Shown here: piece after piece, positions 43,542-56,422 of the stretch | Layout: each line of letters starts with the position of its first letter | How positions within the stretch are numbered: the first letter of the stretch is position 1 | The notes under the pieces: model-generated | What the model was told of the DNA's origin: nothing | Seen by the model: only the letters and a program-made list of their open reading frames with translations | The model's database searches: none | Assembly (NCBI RefSeq): GCF_017352095.1 | Contig: NZ_CP071463.1 | Span: forward strand, 3,038,001 to 3,102,000 | DNA from: Natrinema longum | Lineage (GTDB): Archaea; Halobacteriota; Halobacteria; Halobacteriales; Natrialbaceae | Direction: 5' to 3' | DNA length: 64,000 nt | Program-made: the position numbers and the translations under genes

Positions 43542-43898
43542 ATGTCTCGGAGTCGGACAGAACGGAGCGAGGTGGATTCGGCCGTGGTCCTCTCTGCGCT
43601 AGGGAGCAAATATAGCGCCGAGATTCTCTGTGCAGCCGGAACGCCGAAATCCGCGCAGGCACTGAGCGAAGATATCGAAATTCCGATCGCGACCTGCTAT
43701 CGCCGGATCGAAGAACTCGTCGATGCCGGGTTGTTGACCTGCGAAGGACGACAACTGTCCGAGGAGGGACGTCGAACGAACATCTACCGACGGACCCTCG
43801 ACGAGATCGAGATCGATTTCTCGGACGACGAGCCCTCGTTCTCGCGGAAACACCGGACGGAGGCGAAAAACAGGTTACAGGACCAACTCGAGGACTGA
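43542..43898 (+). CDS. ArsR-like winged-helix regulator
   Basis: 118 residues: SAVVLSALGSKYSAEILCAAGTPKSAQALSEDIEIPIATCYRRIEELVDAGLLTCEGRQLSEEGRRTNIYRRTLDEIEIDF is a winged helix of the HTH_20/ArsR type with the recognition helix 'IPIATCYRRIEEL'. The C-terminal tail is charged. Two cysteines (one in ILCAAG, one in the recognition helix) may be redox-sensitive. The ATG follows an operator-like palindrome. Target genes beyond itself are unknown; the next gene downstream, queD, has its own promoter. Confidence 0.85.
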   Translation: MSRSRTERSEVDSAVVLSALGSKYSAEILCAAGTPKSAQALSEDIEIPIATCYRRIEELVDAGLLTCEGRQLSEEGRRTNIYRRTLDEIEIDFSDDEPSFSRKHRTEAKNRLQDQLED

Positions 43899-44107
43899 CG
43901 ACGCAAAGACCCGCTGTTTCTCCGGTCTCTACCGGTGAGAGCATCGGTTCCCTCTCGGAACCCTGTAGTCTCTCGTCGGCGACCGCCTTTCCGACTCGGT
44001 TCACCGATCACGACACCACAGCAACAGTCGTCGACTGAAAGATGGGTGCTCGATCCGACTCGGCGGGGCGAAACGACGGGTCGACATCGCAGGGCCGATC
44101 GTTCACC

Positions 44108-44129
44108 TTTAAGTATTCTCGAGGGAATA
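44108..44129 (+). promoter_or_regulatory. Promoter and palindrome of the preQ0 operon
   Basis: A TATA-like tttaagt (44108-44114) lies about 26 bases before the queD ATG at 44137. Directly after it, tattc (44114-44118) and gaata (44125-44129) form an inverted repeat around tcgagg. This may be a regulatory site on the core promoter. Confidence 0.4.
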
Positions 44130-44136
44130 TCGAAGT

Positions 44137-44625
44137 ATGACTGAACGCATAGGGCGTCGTGCGGCCGGTGGAGACGTCGACGCGGCTGGCGTCGACGGAG
44201 CGGTCGTCGGAACACGGCGTGTCCTCACCGTTGGCCACGACCGGCCGATACGGATCAGCGCCGGGCACCGGATCCAGCACCACGACGGCAAGTGCTCGCG
44301 ACCCCACGGCCACAACTACGAGGTCGCCGTCACTGTCACGGGCGAGCTGACGGCGGAGGGGTGGATCGCGGACAAAGGCGATATTACTGACGTGATATCC
44401 GAGTGGGACCACATGTTCCTACTCGAGGCCGGCGACCCGCTCGTCGACGCCTTCGAGGCGGCCGGCGACGACGACGGGGTCGTCGTGCTCGAGCATCCGC
44501 CGACGGCAGAGGTGATGAGCGTGCTCTTGGAGCGCAAACTCGAGGCGGCGCTGCCCGAGACCGTCACCGACGTCGCCGTCCAGGTCAGCGAGACGAACGA
44601 ACTCTGCGGCGGGAGCGAGATCTGA
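44137..44625 (+). CDS. queD: 6-carboxytetrahydropterin synthase QueD (PTPS family)
   Basis: 162 residues. Zinc-binding histidines lie in ISAGHRIQHHDGKCSRPHGHNYEVAVTVTG, with the catalytic Cys in KCSRPHGH. The later VVVLEHPPTAEVMSVLLERKLEAAL and VSETNELC segments hold the usual Glu of the pterin site. It converts 7,8-dihydroneopterin triphosphate to carboxytetrahydropterin for preQ0, the precursor of archaeosine in tRNA. The first 30 residues are a non-conserved extension. queE begins one base after its stop. Confidence 0.93.
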   Translation: MTERIGRRAAGGDVDAAGVDGAVVGTRRVLTVGHDRPIRISAGHRIQHHDGKCSRPHGHNYEVAVTVTGELTAEGWIADKGDITDVISEWDHMFLLEAGDPLVDAFEAAGDDDGVVVLEHPPTAEVMSVLLERKLEAALPETVTDVAVQVSETNELCGGSEI

Positions 44626-44626
44626 G

Positions 44627-45424
44627 ATGCCGGTTTCCGATTCCGTCGACCGCGAGGCCGGGCCCGACGTGGATACCGCGGACGACGAACGTGTGGGGGC
44701 AGCCGACGGACTGCCGATCAACGAGTTGTTCTACTCCCTGCAAGGCGAGGGAACCCTCGCCGGCCTGCCGTCGGTGTTCGTCCGCACGAGCGGCTGTAAC
44801 CTCCGGTGTTGGTTCTGTGATTCCTATCACACCTCTTGGGAACCGACTCACGCGTGGCTGGACCTCGAGGCGATCCTCGCCGAGATCGACGCTCACGACG
44901 CCGATCACGTCGTTCTCACCGGCGGGGAACCCCTGCTCCACGAGGAGAGCGTCGCCTTGCTCGAGGCCCTCGACGACCGGGGCTACCACACGACCGTCGA
45001 GACCAACGGCACGATCTACCGGGACGCGCCGATCGATCTCGTCTCCGTGAGCCCGAAGTTAGCGAGCAGCACCCCGACGCCGGAGCGCGACCCGAAGGGC
45101 GAGGGCGAATGGGCAAAGCGCCACGAGCGCGACCGGATCGACGTGGACGCGCTCGCTCGGCTGGTCGCGGAGTACGACGTGCAACTGAAGTTCGTCGTGA
45201 CCGACGCCGAGGACATGCCGGAGATCCTCGACCTGCTCGTGGAGCTCCGCGCCGCCGCCGACGTCCCGGTCCCCGACGACGACGTCCTGTTGATGCCCGA
45301 AGGGGCGACCCGAGAGCGTCTCGCGGAGACCCGCGGCCGGGTCGCCGAACTGGCGATGGAGCATGGCTTCCGGTACACGCCGCGGCTGCACGTCGACCTC
45401 TGGAACGACGCACCCGAGACGTAA
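44627..45424 (+). CDS. queE: 7-carboxy-7-deazaguanine synthase QueE (radical SAM)
   Basis: 265 residues. The radical-SAM cluster motif is C57-x3-C61-x2-C64 (TSGCNLRCWFCDSYHTSW), with LFYSLQGEGTLAGLPSVFVR before it and the SAM-binding VVLTGGEPLLHEE after. It rearranges carboxytetrahydropterin to 7-carboxy-7-deazaguanine. The N-terminal 28 residues are an acidic extension. It is the middle gene of queD-queE-queC, in pathway order apart from QueC acting last. Confidence 0.95.
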   Translation: MPVSDSVDREAGPDVDTADDERVGAADGLPINELFYSLQGEGTLAGLPSVFVRTSGCNLRCWFCDSYHTSWEPTHAWLDLEAILAEIDAHDADHVVLTGGEPLLHEESVALLEALDDRGYHTTVETNGTIYRDAPIDLVSVSPKLASSTPTPERDPKGEGEWAKRHERDRIDVDALARLVAEYDVQLKFVVTDAEDMPEILDLLVELRAAADVPVPDDDVLLMPEGATRERLAETRGRVAELAMEHGFRYTPRLHVDLWNDAPET

Positions 45425-45441
45425 CCACCACTCGAGCTACG

Positions 45442-46191
45442 ATGACCGACACCACCACACCCACCGAGTCTGCGACCGACGAACCGACCGCCAAACGCGC
45501 CGTCGTCCTCCTGTCGGGCGGGATGGACAGCGCCACCGCCGCTGCCGAGGCCCGCGAGCAGGGCTACGAGATCTATTGTCTCCACACCACCTACGGCCAG
45601 CGGACCGAAGAGCGCGAACACGAGTGTGCCCGCCGACTCGCCGACCACTTCGATGCGGCCGACTTCCTGCGGGTCGAGACGGGACACCTCTCGGCGATCG
45701 GTGCCTCGAGTCTCACCGACGAGGAACTGAACGTCGCGGACGCCGACCTCGAGAGCGACGAAATTCCCACCTCGTACGTTCCCTTCCGGAACGCGAACCT
45801 GCTCTCGATGGCCGTCGCGTACGCCGAAGCCAACGACTGCGAGGCGGTCTTTATCGGCGCACACAGCGAGGACTTTTCGGGGTATCCCGACTGCCGTCCG
45901 GAGTTCTTCGAGGCCTTCGAGCGAGTCGTCGACGTCGGCACGAAACCCGAGACGGAGATCGCGATCGAAGCGCCCTTCGTCGAGTGGTCGAAGACCGACA
46001 TCGCCGAACGCGGCGTCGAACTCGCGGTTCCCTACGAACACACGTGGAGTTGCTACCGCGAGAACGAGCCCGCGTGTGGGACCTGCGACGCCTGTGCGTT
46101 CCGGCTCCAGGCGTTCCGGAACGTCGGCGTCCGCGATCCGATCGAGTACGCCCAGCGGCCGTCGTACGTGGGGGAGTCCGGCGACGAATAA
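45442..46191 (+). CDS. queC: 7-cyano-7-deazaguanine synthase QueC
   Basis: 249 residues. The PP-loop ATP site is AVVLLSGGMDSATAAAEA, with the conserved YGQR of LHTTYGQRTEEREHECARRLADHF. The C-terminal zinc site is SCYRENEPACGTCDACAFRLQAF (four Cys). It converts 7-carboxy-7-deazaguanine and ammonia to preQ0, which archaeal TGT inserts into tRNA. It starts 17 bases after queE. The first 17 residues are non-conserved. Confidence 0.95.
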   Translation: MTDTTTPTESATDEPTAKRAVVLLSGGMDSATAAAEAREQGYEIYCLHTTYGQRTEEREHECARRLADHFDAADFLRVETGHLSAIGASSLTDEELNVADADLESDEIPTSYVPFRNANLLSMAVAYAEANDCEAVFIGAHSEDFSGYPDCRPEFFEAFERVVDVGTKPETEIAIEAPFVEWSKTDIAERGVELAVPYEHTWSCYRENEPACGTCDACAFRLQAFRNVGVRDPIEYAQRPSYVGESGDE

Positions 46192-46257
46192 CGGGCCGAC
46201 GGTGATCGTCCCGGCCACGGGAAACGATTTTTACCCGACATATCCTATCGGACGACG

Positions 46258-46737
46258 ATGAGCAGGCCCGGCCTCGAGTGGTTCCGTGACGACGACGGGT
46301 GGACGATACCCGACGGACGCCGCGGCGAGTTCGTCGGCATCTGCTGTTGGCTCCCCGTTTTCGGCTTCCTCGCGACGCGAGAAACGGGCGTTCCAGCGCC
46401 GACGGCGCATCCGGTCGCGGCGTCCCTCGGGCTGGGCTGTGGCTTCGTGTACGCCGTATACTGGCGGGAACAGTTGCACTCGCTCGTCCCGGAGCGAGTC
46501 CGTACCGTCGTCGGCAGTGGACTGTTGGGCGGCGGGATCGGAATTTCCCTGCTTCGGATCGTCCACCTCGCGGAACCGACGGTTCTGTTCCTCCTCGTGG
46601 CAGGGGTCACGATCCTCGGAATTTACAGCGTCTGGTTACTCTCGCCGCTACAGGACGGCCTCGAGCCGCCGCCGCGAGGCGTCGAGCCGCCGTCATCGCT
46701 CGAGTCGCGCCACCGGCGCGCTGAAGCGGGGGAGTGA
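46258..46737 (+). CDS. Small multi-pass membrane protein
   Basis: 159 residues with four hydrophobic helices (EFVGICCWLPVFGFLATRE, VAASLGLGCGFVYAVYW, VGSGLLGGGIGISLLRIVHL, VLFLLVAGVTILGIYSVWLLSP) and a Pro/Arg-rich cytoplasmic tail. No recognised domain. A box ttttta about 28 bases upstream of the ATG suggests its own leaderless transcript, separate from the que operon. It converges with the alcohol dehydrogenase gene 15 bases away. Confidence 0.7.
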   Translation: MSRPGLEWFRDDDGWTIPDGRRGEFVGICCWLPVFGFLATRETGVPAPTAHPVAASLGLGCGFVYAVYWREQLHSLVPERVRTVVGSGLLGGGIGISLLRIVHLAEPTVLFLLVAGVTILGIYSVWLLSPLQDGLEPPPRGVEPPSSLESRHRRAEAGE

Positions 46738-46752
46738 CACGTCCCGGGGCGG

Positions 46753-47970
46753 CTACCACGCCCGCTCGAGGATACCTTCGATCTCCGCGACGGTCGGATC
46801 CAGTCCCGGCGGTGCGTTCGCGATGAACGCGTCGTTCAGGATCGCGTCCGCGACCGCGGCGAACTCGTCGGGTTCGGGGCCGTCGACGTCCCGCAAGCGC
46901 GATGGGAGTCCGAGTCCGTCCCGGATCTCGGTCACCGCCTCGACGACTGCGGCGGCCTGATCCGTGGCGTCCCCGACCCCGAGCGCGTCGGCGAGTTCCC
47001 ACGCTCGTGCGTCGACGCCGTCCTGCTCGAAGCAGTACTCGAGGACGTGGGGGACGACGATCCCGTGGGCGGCCCCCTGCTGAACCTCGCCCGTGCGTGT
47101 GAGCCCGTGACCGAAGGCGTGCACGATCGACAGCGTGGTCTCGCCGGGACGGGAGATGCCGTACTGAACGAGGACGGTCCCTTCGAGGATCCGCTCGAGG
47201 GTCTCGAGGCCGCGGTTCCCGTCGCCGAACGCCCGGAGACCATCCGCGAGCGCCTCGAGTCCGTCGCTGGCCGTCGCGTCGGTCACCGGCGTCGCGTTGG
47301 CCGCGTAGAGCGTCTCGATTCCCTTGTCGAAGCCGTTCATCGCCGAGCCGGCGAGCACCGGGTCCGGCGTGGTCGCGACCAGTTCGGGGTCGTAGAACGC
47401 GGCCGTGGGCATCAGTCCGGGATCGGAAATGCCGCCGCCCATCTCCGCGTCGAGCCCCGAGTCCGGTCCGGCAGTGACGCCGGCCACCGTCGAGAGGTCG
47501 GCACCGGCCAGCGTCGTCGGAATCGCCACGATCGGGAGCGGTCCCTCGTCGGGAACCGTGATCGTTCCCGTCTCGGCGACCTCGTCGGCCACGTCTCGGG
47601 CCGACCGATCGCTCGCCGCGAGCACGCTGATCACCCTCGCGACGTCGAGACTGCTGCCACCGCCGAGACTGACGAGCACGTCCCCGTCGTCGTCTCTCAG
47701 GCGCTCGCGACCGTCGACGGCCGTTGCGAGCCGTTTCTTCGGCGTCGTCTCGTCGAAGACGCCGGCCAGCCGATCGCCGAGGCCTCGTGTGACCGGCTCG
47801 ATCACCGCGGGGGTGGTCCCGACGGTCGAGCCACAGACGACCAGGGCTCGTTCGAGGCCCTGCGACGCGAGTTCGGTCTCGAGGGCGTCGACGCAATCGG
47901 TACCGAATCGGATCGTCGCGGGGTCGTAGTCGAATCGGAACGATAGATTGCGGTCGCTCGCTCGGGTCAT
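46753..47970 (-). CDS. Iron-containing alcohol dehydrogenase
   Basis: 405 residues, Fe-ADH fold. The NAD motif is DVLVSLGGGSSLDVARV. Metal ligands are Asp in NGFDKGIETLYAAN and His in SIVHAFGHGLTRTGEVQQGAAHGIVVPHVLEY, which places three histidines as in the family. Cofactor and substrate (short-chain alcohols, aldehydes or maleylacetate-type) cannot be told from sequence. No operon partner on the same strand. The ATG is preceded by a typical haloarchaeal spacer. Confidence 0.9.
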   Translation of the reverse strand: MTRASDRNLSFRFDYDPATIRFGTDCVDALETELASQGLERALVVCGSTVGTTPAVIEPVTRGLGDRLAGVFDETTPKKRLATAVDGRERLRDDDGDVLVSLGGGSSLDVARVISVLAASDRSARDVADEVAETGTITVPDEGPLPIVAIPTTLAGADLSTVAGVTAGPDSGLDAEMGGGISDPGLMPTAAFYDPELVATTPDPVLAGSAMNGFDKGIETLYAANATPVTDATASDGLEALADGLRAFGDGNRGLETLERILEGTVLVQYGISRPGETTLSIVHAFGHGLTRTGEVQQGAAHGIVVPHVLEYCFEQDGVDARAWELADALGVGDATDQAAAVVEAVTEIRDGLGLPSRLRDVDGPEPDEFAAVADAILNDAFIANAPPGLDPTVAEIEGILERAW

Positions 47971-48096
47971 GGCGTCCCTTCGGGCCGGTCGGTGTTAAAA
48001 CGCCACACAGCCGCCGGCCGTTCGCGTCGCGTCCGGTCACCCCACCTGACGAGGACGAGCCACAGGTCTTTCTCGAGGGCGTCCGTATCGACGAGC

Positions 48097-48519
48097 ATGT
48101 ACGATTCGATTCTGGTCGCGACCGACGGGAGCGAGGCCGCTGGGACGGCAGTCGACCACGCGATCGAACTCGCGACGCGATTCGACGCGCCGCTGTACGG
48201 GATCGCAGTCGTCGACGAACGGACCGCCTACGACACGGGGATCGTCGACCCCGAAGAGGCCCACCGCCACCTCGAGGAGCGCGCGGCGGAGTGGCTCGAG
48301 GCCCTCGAAGCGACGGCAACGGCAGCCGACGTCCCCGTCGAGACGGCGGTTCGGTCCGGCGTTCCACACGAGGAGATCCTCGACTACGCCGGCGAGCGGG
48401 ACGTGGATGCGCTCGTCCTCGGGTCTCGGGGCCGCTCGTCGTTCAAGGGAGCGTTGCTCGGGAGTACCGTCGACAGAGTCGTCAGGACCACGGACCGTCC
48501 GGTGTTGGTCGTCGGCTAG
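48097..48519 (+). CDS. UspA-family universal stress protein
   Basis: 140 residues with the full Usp fold: MYDSILVATDGSEAAGTAVDHAIELA at the start and the ATP-binding signature LGSRGRSSFKGALLGSTVDRVVRTTDRPVLVV at the end (G-x2-G-x9-GS pattern intact). An ATP-binding dimeric stress or signalling protein is expected. It is the first of three Usp genes scattered through the acetate region. Confidence 0.92.
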   Translation: MYDSILVATDGSEAAGTAVDHAIELATRFDAPLYGIAVVDERTAYDTGIVDPEEAHRHLEERAAEWLEALEATATAADVPVETAVRSGVPHEEILDYAGERDVDALVLGSRGRSSFKGALLGSTVDRVVRTTDRPVLVVG

Positions 48520-48627
48520 TGCGGCGGTTGGCCCTCGTTCGGATACCGCGCGACGACGGGCCCACCGCGAGTGAGTCCCGGTGTCGGAGGGAGAACATTT
48601 ACCCTTCCTGTCGTGTGATGTGATCGT

Positions 48628-49125
48628 ATGTCACTACTCGTTCCGTTCGATGGCTCGGAGTTGGCAACGCACGCACTCGAGCGGGCGTCGATGTTCGGCG
48701 ACCTGCTCGACGAGGAAGTCGTCGTCCTGACGGTGATCCCGGACGATGCCGACTACGCACGCGACCGGGGCTGGATCGCTCAGGGCGAACCGTTCGACGC
48801 GGAGGCGATCGCCGAGGGGATCGAGAGTCGCGCCCGGGAGGTTACCCCGTCGGCGACGTTTCGGACCGAACGGGTCAGTTCCGACGAACCGACCGCGACG
48901 TCGACGACGGAGACCGTCCGCGAGATCCGCCGGGTCGCCGCCGACGTCGGCGCATCGGTGGTCTTCATCGGTTCGGAGAACGCGGGTTCGGTGATCGCAC
49001 CCCAGTCGAGCGTCGGCAGTCCGGTCGCGAACGACCAGCGCTACGACGTCTACGTCGTGCGCCGTCCCGGTTCCGACCCGGATCCCGAGGAAATCTCGGA
49101 TATCGATTCGACGAACGAGCTGTAG
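48628..49125 (+). CDS. Diverged UspA-family protein
   Basis: 165 residues. The N-terminus MSLLVPFDGSELATHALERASMFG is Usp-like, but the C-terminal ATP site is altered (VVFIGSENAGSVIAPQSSVGSPVANDQRYDVYVVRR), so nucleotide binding is doubtful. The acidic tail (SDPDPEEISDIDSTNEL) is extra. A box catttac about 28 bases upstream fits a leaderless transcript. It lies 100 bases before the first acs gene. Confidence 0.85.
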   Translation: MSLLVPFDGSELATHALERASMFGDLLDEEVVVLTVIPDDADYARDRGWIAQGEPFDAEAIAEGIESRAREVTPSATFRTERVSSDEPTATSTTETVREIRRVAADVGASVVFIGSENAGSVIAPQSSVGSPVANDQRYDVYVVRRPGSDPDPEEISDIDSTNEL

Positions 49126-49189
49126 CCGGGCGGTCCGAGCCGAATCAGGGAACTGTCACTGCCCTCAGGGATGGCGATTCGGAGGAACG

Positions 49190-49196
49190 TTTATTC
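49190..49196 (+). promoter_or_regulatory. TATA-like box of the first acs gene
   Basis: tttattc ends about 29 bases before the ATG at 49225. It lies inside the in-frame upstream extension that begins at 49171, which argues that translation starts at 49225. Confidence 0.45.
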
Positions 49197-49224
49197 CTCT
49201 GACCGACCACGGTTCGGACGAGAC

Positions 49225-51219
<1,995 letters not shown>

Positions 51220-51351
51220 TATTTCGCGCATTCTACGATCCCGAAACGGTCCGCCTCTCGAGAGTCCCCGTATTGGCGAGTATCGTCCACGAACGCCGAT
51301 TACGGGCGATAGAATTATGTTCGAGTCGCTAGAAGCAACGAAAGGAATGCC

Positions 51352-53562
51352 ATGAGTCTCGAGGGGGATTCGGGGGCGGTGCTCACGCGACGGGCGTACG
51401 ACTCCCTGTTGGATGCCGCGGAAACTTATCGCGAGGCCCTGGTGCTCCGGCTCTGTGGGGACGTCGGGCTTCGGCCGGCCGAGCTGACCCGTCTCACGAT
51501 CGACGATATCGAGCAGGTGCGGATCGATCCGCCGCGATACCTGATACGGGTTCCGACCGGTGACGGCGGACGCCGCACTGCCTACCTGCCGACCCGCGTC
51601 GAACGCGAACTCCGACGCTATGCCCGCAGTAACGACCTCTCGACCGACGACCGGATCTTCACCGTGACGCCACGCCGGCTCCAGATGCTCGTCTCCGACG
51701 TCGCAGATCGGGCGGCCGACCTGTTCGACGATCCCGGTCTCACCGACGTTTCCACGAGTCGCCTCCGACAGTACTTCGCTCACACCGCGCTGGTCGAACA
51801 CGACGTCAACCCCCGCGTCGTCAAGACTGCGGGTGGCTGGCGCAGCTTCGAGGCCCTCGAGTCGTACATGCCCGAACCGACTGACGGCGAGATCGTCGAC
51901 GCCTTCGACGCCGTCGAGGAGCCATCGGGCCCCCGGTCCGGCGAGCCGCGTTCCGGCCCCGCAGTGAGCGACGATAGCGTCGTCCGACTGCTGTTGGCCG
52001 CGAGCGAACGCTACGCGCTCGTCCGCATCGATGCCGACGGCTACGTCGAACGCTGGAACCGGAGCGCGGCCGCGATGTTCGGCTATCGGGCCGGCGAGAT
52101 CGTCGGCACCCACGTCTCCGCGTTTTACACCGACGACGCCGTCGAGGACGGTGCGCCCGAACGCACGCTCTCGCGGGCACTCGAGGAGTCCGGCTGCGAG
52201 ACCGATGGCTGGCGCGTCCACAAGGACGGCTCGCAGTTCCGGGCGACCGAAGTCGTCTCGCCGCTCCGGGACGACCAGGGCCGACACCGCGGGTTCGCCG
52301 TCTTCGTCCGCGATATGACGACCGCCTACGAGGAACTCGAGTCCGTCCGCGAGCGGCGAAACGAACTCGACGGATTGTATGCGATCTCCCGGCGTCATCG
52401 GGCAGTGACGGCTGCGCTGCTCGAGTCGACCGATCACGAGGAGATCGAGACGGTGACGTGTACCACACTCACGGACGGACGGGGCTACGAATTCGCGTGG
52501 ATCGACCGAACGACGCTCTCGGATCGCTCCCGCGAGAGTCGCGCGTCCAGCGGAATCGATCTCGATGCAGTCGAGGGAGTCGTTCCCGACGAGTGGCACG
52601 CGGACGAACCGATCGCTGCCCTCGGGCGGCCAGAACCGGCGGCTGACACCGACGCGACCGACCAGGTGGTCGTTGCGGGCGAGGTTACCGCGACCCTCGA
52701 GGACGGCGAGCCGTTCGAGGGGACCGTCGGGAGAGTCCCGCTCGCGTACGGCGACACCGTCTACGGGGCGCTTTCGGTCGCGACCGACCGTTCGAACGCC
52801 TTCGGCGAGGAGGAGCGGACGTGGCTCACGACGATCGGCCGGCAGGTCGGCTACGCGATCGGTGCCGTTCGCCGACGGAACCTCCTGTTGTCCGACCGGG
52901 TCCTCGAACTCGAGGTCGCCTGTCGCGACGACCGCTCCTTTTTCGTCGACGCCTCGCGTCGGCTCGATTGTCGGTTCGAACTCGATTCGCGGGTTCCGAT
53001 CGGCGAGTCGACGCAGCTCTACTACGTCCGACTCGAGGAGGCATCGCCGGTCGATGTCTTCGACCTCGCCGACGCCGCCACGGAAATCGAGGACTGTCGG
53101 CTGGTCGAAACCGACGAGGAGGGGTGGCGCGTCGAGTTCGTCATCGAGGGCTCCTGTCCGATCGTCACGTTGACGGAGTACGGCGTGACCGTCCACGAGG
53201 CGGTCTTCGAGGGCGGTACCGCGACGATCAGGGGCGATTGTGCGGCCGAGGCTGACCTCCGGACGATCGTCGACGGACTCCGCTCGTCGTTCCCCGACTC
53301 CGAACTGCTCGGGAAACGCGACGCCGAACGGACCGTCCAGACGGCCCGCGAGTTCCGCGAAGGGCTCGAAGACCGGTTGACCGACCGCCAGGAGGCTGCG
53401 CTTCGGGCGGCGTATTTCGGCGGCTACTACGACTGGCCACGGGAGAGCACGGCCGAGGAAGTCGCCGACGCCATGGGAGTCTCCTCGCCGACGTTACACA
53501 ACCATCTGCGGAAGGGACAACACGAGTTGCTTCGGACGTTCTTCGACGATCCGGCCGACTAG
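51352..53562 (+). CDS. Bat-type regulator with tyrosine-recombinase-like N-terminus
   Basis: 736 residues. Residues 10-175 resemble a tyrosine recombinase catalytic domain: Arg I in GLRPAELTRL (Arg41), the Arg II region TSRLRQYFAHTAL (His of HxLR replaced by Ser136, Arg139 kept), GGW (Trp163) and a Tyr172 in ALESYM. Recombinase activity is unlikely with His missing. Next come a PAS domain (about 205-315, LVRIDADGYVERWNRSAAAMFGYRAGEIVG), a GAF-like domain (about 345-505), a Bat sensory domain and a C-terminal HTH_10 (LTDRQEAALRAAYFGGYYDWPRESTAEEVADAMGVSSPTLHNHLRKGQHELL). Lying between two acs genes, it probably controls acetate use. Confidence 0.88.
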   Translation: MSLEGDSGAVLTRRAYDSLLDAAETYREALVLRLCGDVGLRPAELTRLTIDDIEQVRIDPPRYLIRVPTGDGGRRTAYLPTRVERELRRYARSNDLSTDDRIFTVTPRRLQMLVSDVADRAADLFDDPGLTDVSTSRLRQYFAHTALVEHDVNPRVVKTAGGWRSFEALESYMPEPTDGEIVDAFDAVEEPSGPRSGEPRSGPAVSDDSVVRLLLAASERYALVRIDADGYVERWNRSAAAMFGYRAGEIVGTHVSAFYTDDAVEDGAPERTLSRALEESGCETDGWRVHKDGSQFRATEVVSPLRDDQGRHRGFAVFVRDMTTAYEELESVRERRNELDGLYAISRRHRAVTAALLESTDHEEIETVTCTTLTDGRGYEFAWIDRTTLSDRSRESRASSGIDLDAVEGVVPDEWHADEPIAALGRPEPAADTDATDQVVVAGEVTATLEDGEPFEGTVGRVPLAYGDTVYGALSVATDRSNAFGEEERTWLTTIGRQVGYAIGAVRRRNLLLSDRVLELEVACRDDRSFFVDASRRLDCRFELDSRVPIGESTQLYYVRLEEASPVDVFDLADAATEIEDCRLVETDEEGWRVEFVIEGSCPIVTLTEYGVTVHEAVFEGGTATIRGDCAAEADLRTIVDGLRSSFPDSELLGKRDAERTVQTAREFREGLEDRLTDRQEAALRAAYFGGYYDWPRESTAEEVADAMGVSSPTLHNHLRKGQHELLRTFFDDPAD

Positions 53563-53918
53563 ACGCGGCTATCGGGGCCGTGACGCGGAGCGAGCGATCG
53601 GACGGTACTCGCGGCCTCTCACGGTTCTGTCGCATCGATTTCGGAGTGATTATCAGTCCGAGCGACAGTCAACGTCTGGGATAGATACTAGCTCTCTAGG
53701 GCCACGCCCTGAAGCGGACGGAATCGTCCCACATACTGGGACTTCATCACGAATCGCGGCCCCTCTCACCGGCAATGGCCGAATATATCGCGGACGATGA
53801 CCCTCTCTCGCGTATTAATACACTACGGATCTGCTAGATCACCCTGTGAGAATCCGATCGGTTTTGCACAACTAGAGGCCGGCTTTACTATCATGGTTAT
53901 CAATGATGTGGATGGACC
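53563..53918. other. 356-base promoter-bearing gap before the second acs gene
   Basis: No gene recognised. The segment contains AT-rich patches (gcgtattaatacac near 53812-53825 and ctttact at 53884-53890). The latter is about 30 bases before the acs ATG at 53919 and is the likely TATA box. The unusual length, compared with the short gaps nearby, suggests room for upstream activator binding, perhaps by the adjacent Bat-type regulator. Confidence 0.45.
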
Positions 53919-55898
<1,980 letters not shown>

Positions 55899-55969
55899 GG
55901 CGGTCCGGGTAGAACACCGATATTTCGACACAACGAAACGACACTGATCGACAGACGCTACACGAAACT

Positions 55970-56422
55970 ATGCCAGATAACACCAATCACGATACGGAAG
56001 ACGGTTCCCGCGACATAGCGACCGACGGCGGGATGAGCGACGTCGAGCGCGAACAGCAAATCGACTACATGGACGTCGAGATCAACCTCTTGAAGCCGGC
56101 GACCCCGTTCATGCGGGATCACCTGCGGATCATCTGGATCGGCTTTGGCATCTGGGTGTTGACGACGTTCGCGCCGATTACGGCGACGCGTCTCGCGCCC
56201 GATACGATGACGCAGTCGATGCCACTGATCGGCTTCCCGTTGCACTACTTCCTGCTCGCGATCGTCGGGCCGGGAGCAGCGCTCGTCCTTTCGGTGTGGT
56301 ATGCGCGAAAGCGCGACCAGATCGACGAGAAGTACGGAATCGAACAGGGCGTCGTCGAACCGGAGACGACCGACACCGTCCCGGACGACGCGGCCGCGAC
56401 TGACGGAGGTGTCGACGAATGA
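55970..56422 (+). CDS. Symporter small subunit, DUF4212
   Basis: 150 residues with two transmembrane helices: DHLRIIWIGFGIWVLTTFAPI and MPLIGFPLHYFLLAIVGPGAALVLSVWYARKRDQIDEKYG. This helix pair followed by 'YARKRDQIDEKYG' is the signature of the DUF4212 subunit that accompanies VC_2705-type sodium:solute symporters. The N-terminal 55 residues are polar; a later start (ATG 56033) is possible. Its stop overlaps the symporter start as ATGA, indicating an obligate partner. Confidence 0.92.
   Translation: MPDNTNHDTEDGSRDIATDGGMSDVEREQQIDYMDVEINLLKPATPFMRDHLRIIWIGFGIWVLTTFAPITATRLAPDTMTQSMPLIGFPLHYFLLAIVGPGAALVLSVWYARKRDQIDEKYGIEQGVVEPETTDTVPDDAAATDGGVDE

Noticed and set aside
49171-49224. Upstream in-frame start for the first acs gene
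   Set aside because: The likely TATA box lies inside this extension, and acs homologues do not have these residues.
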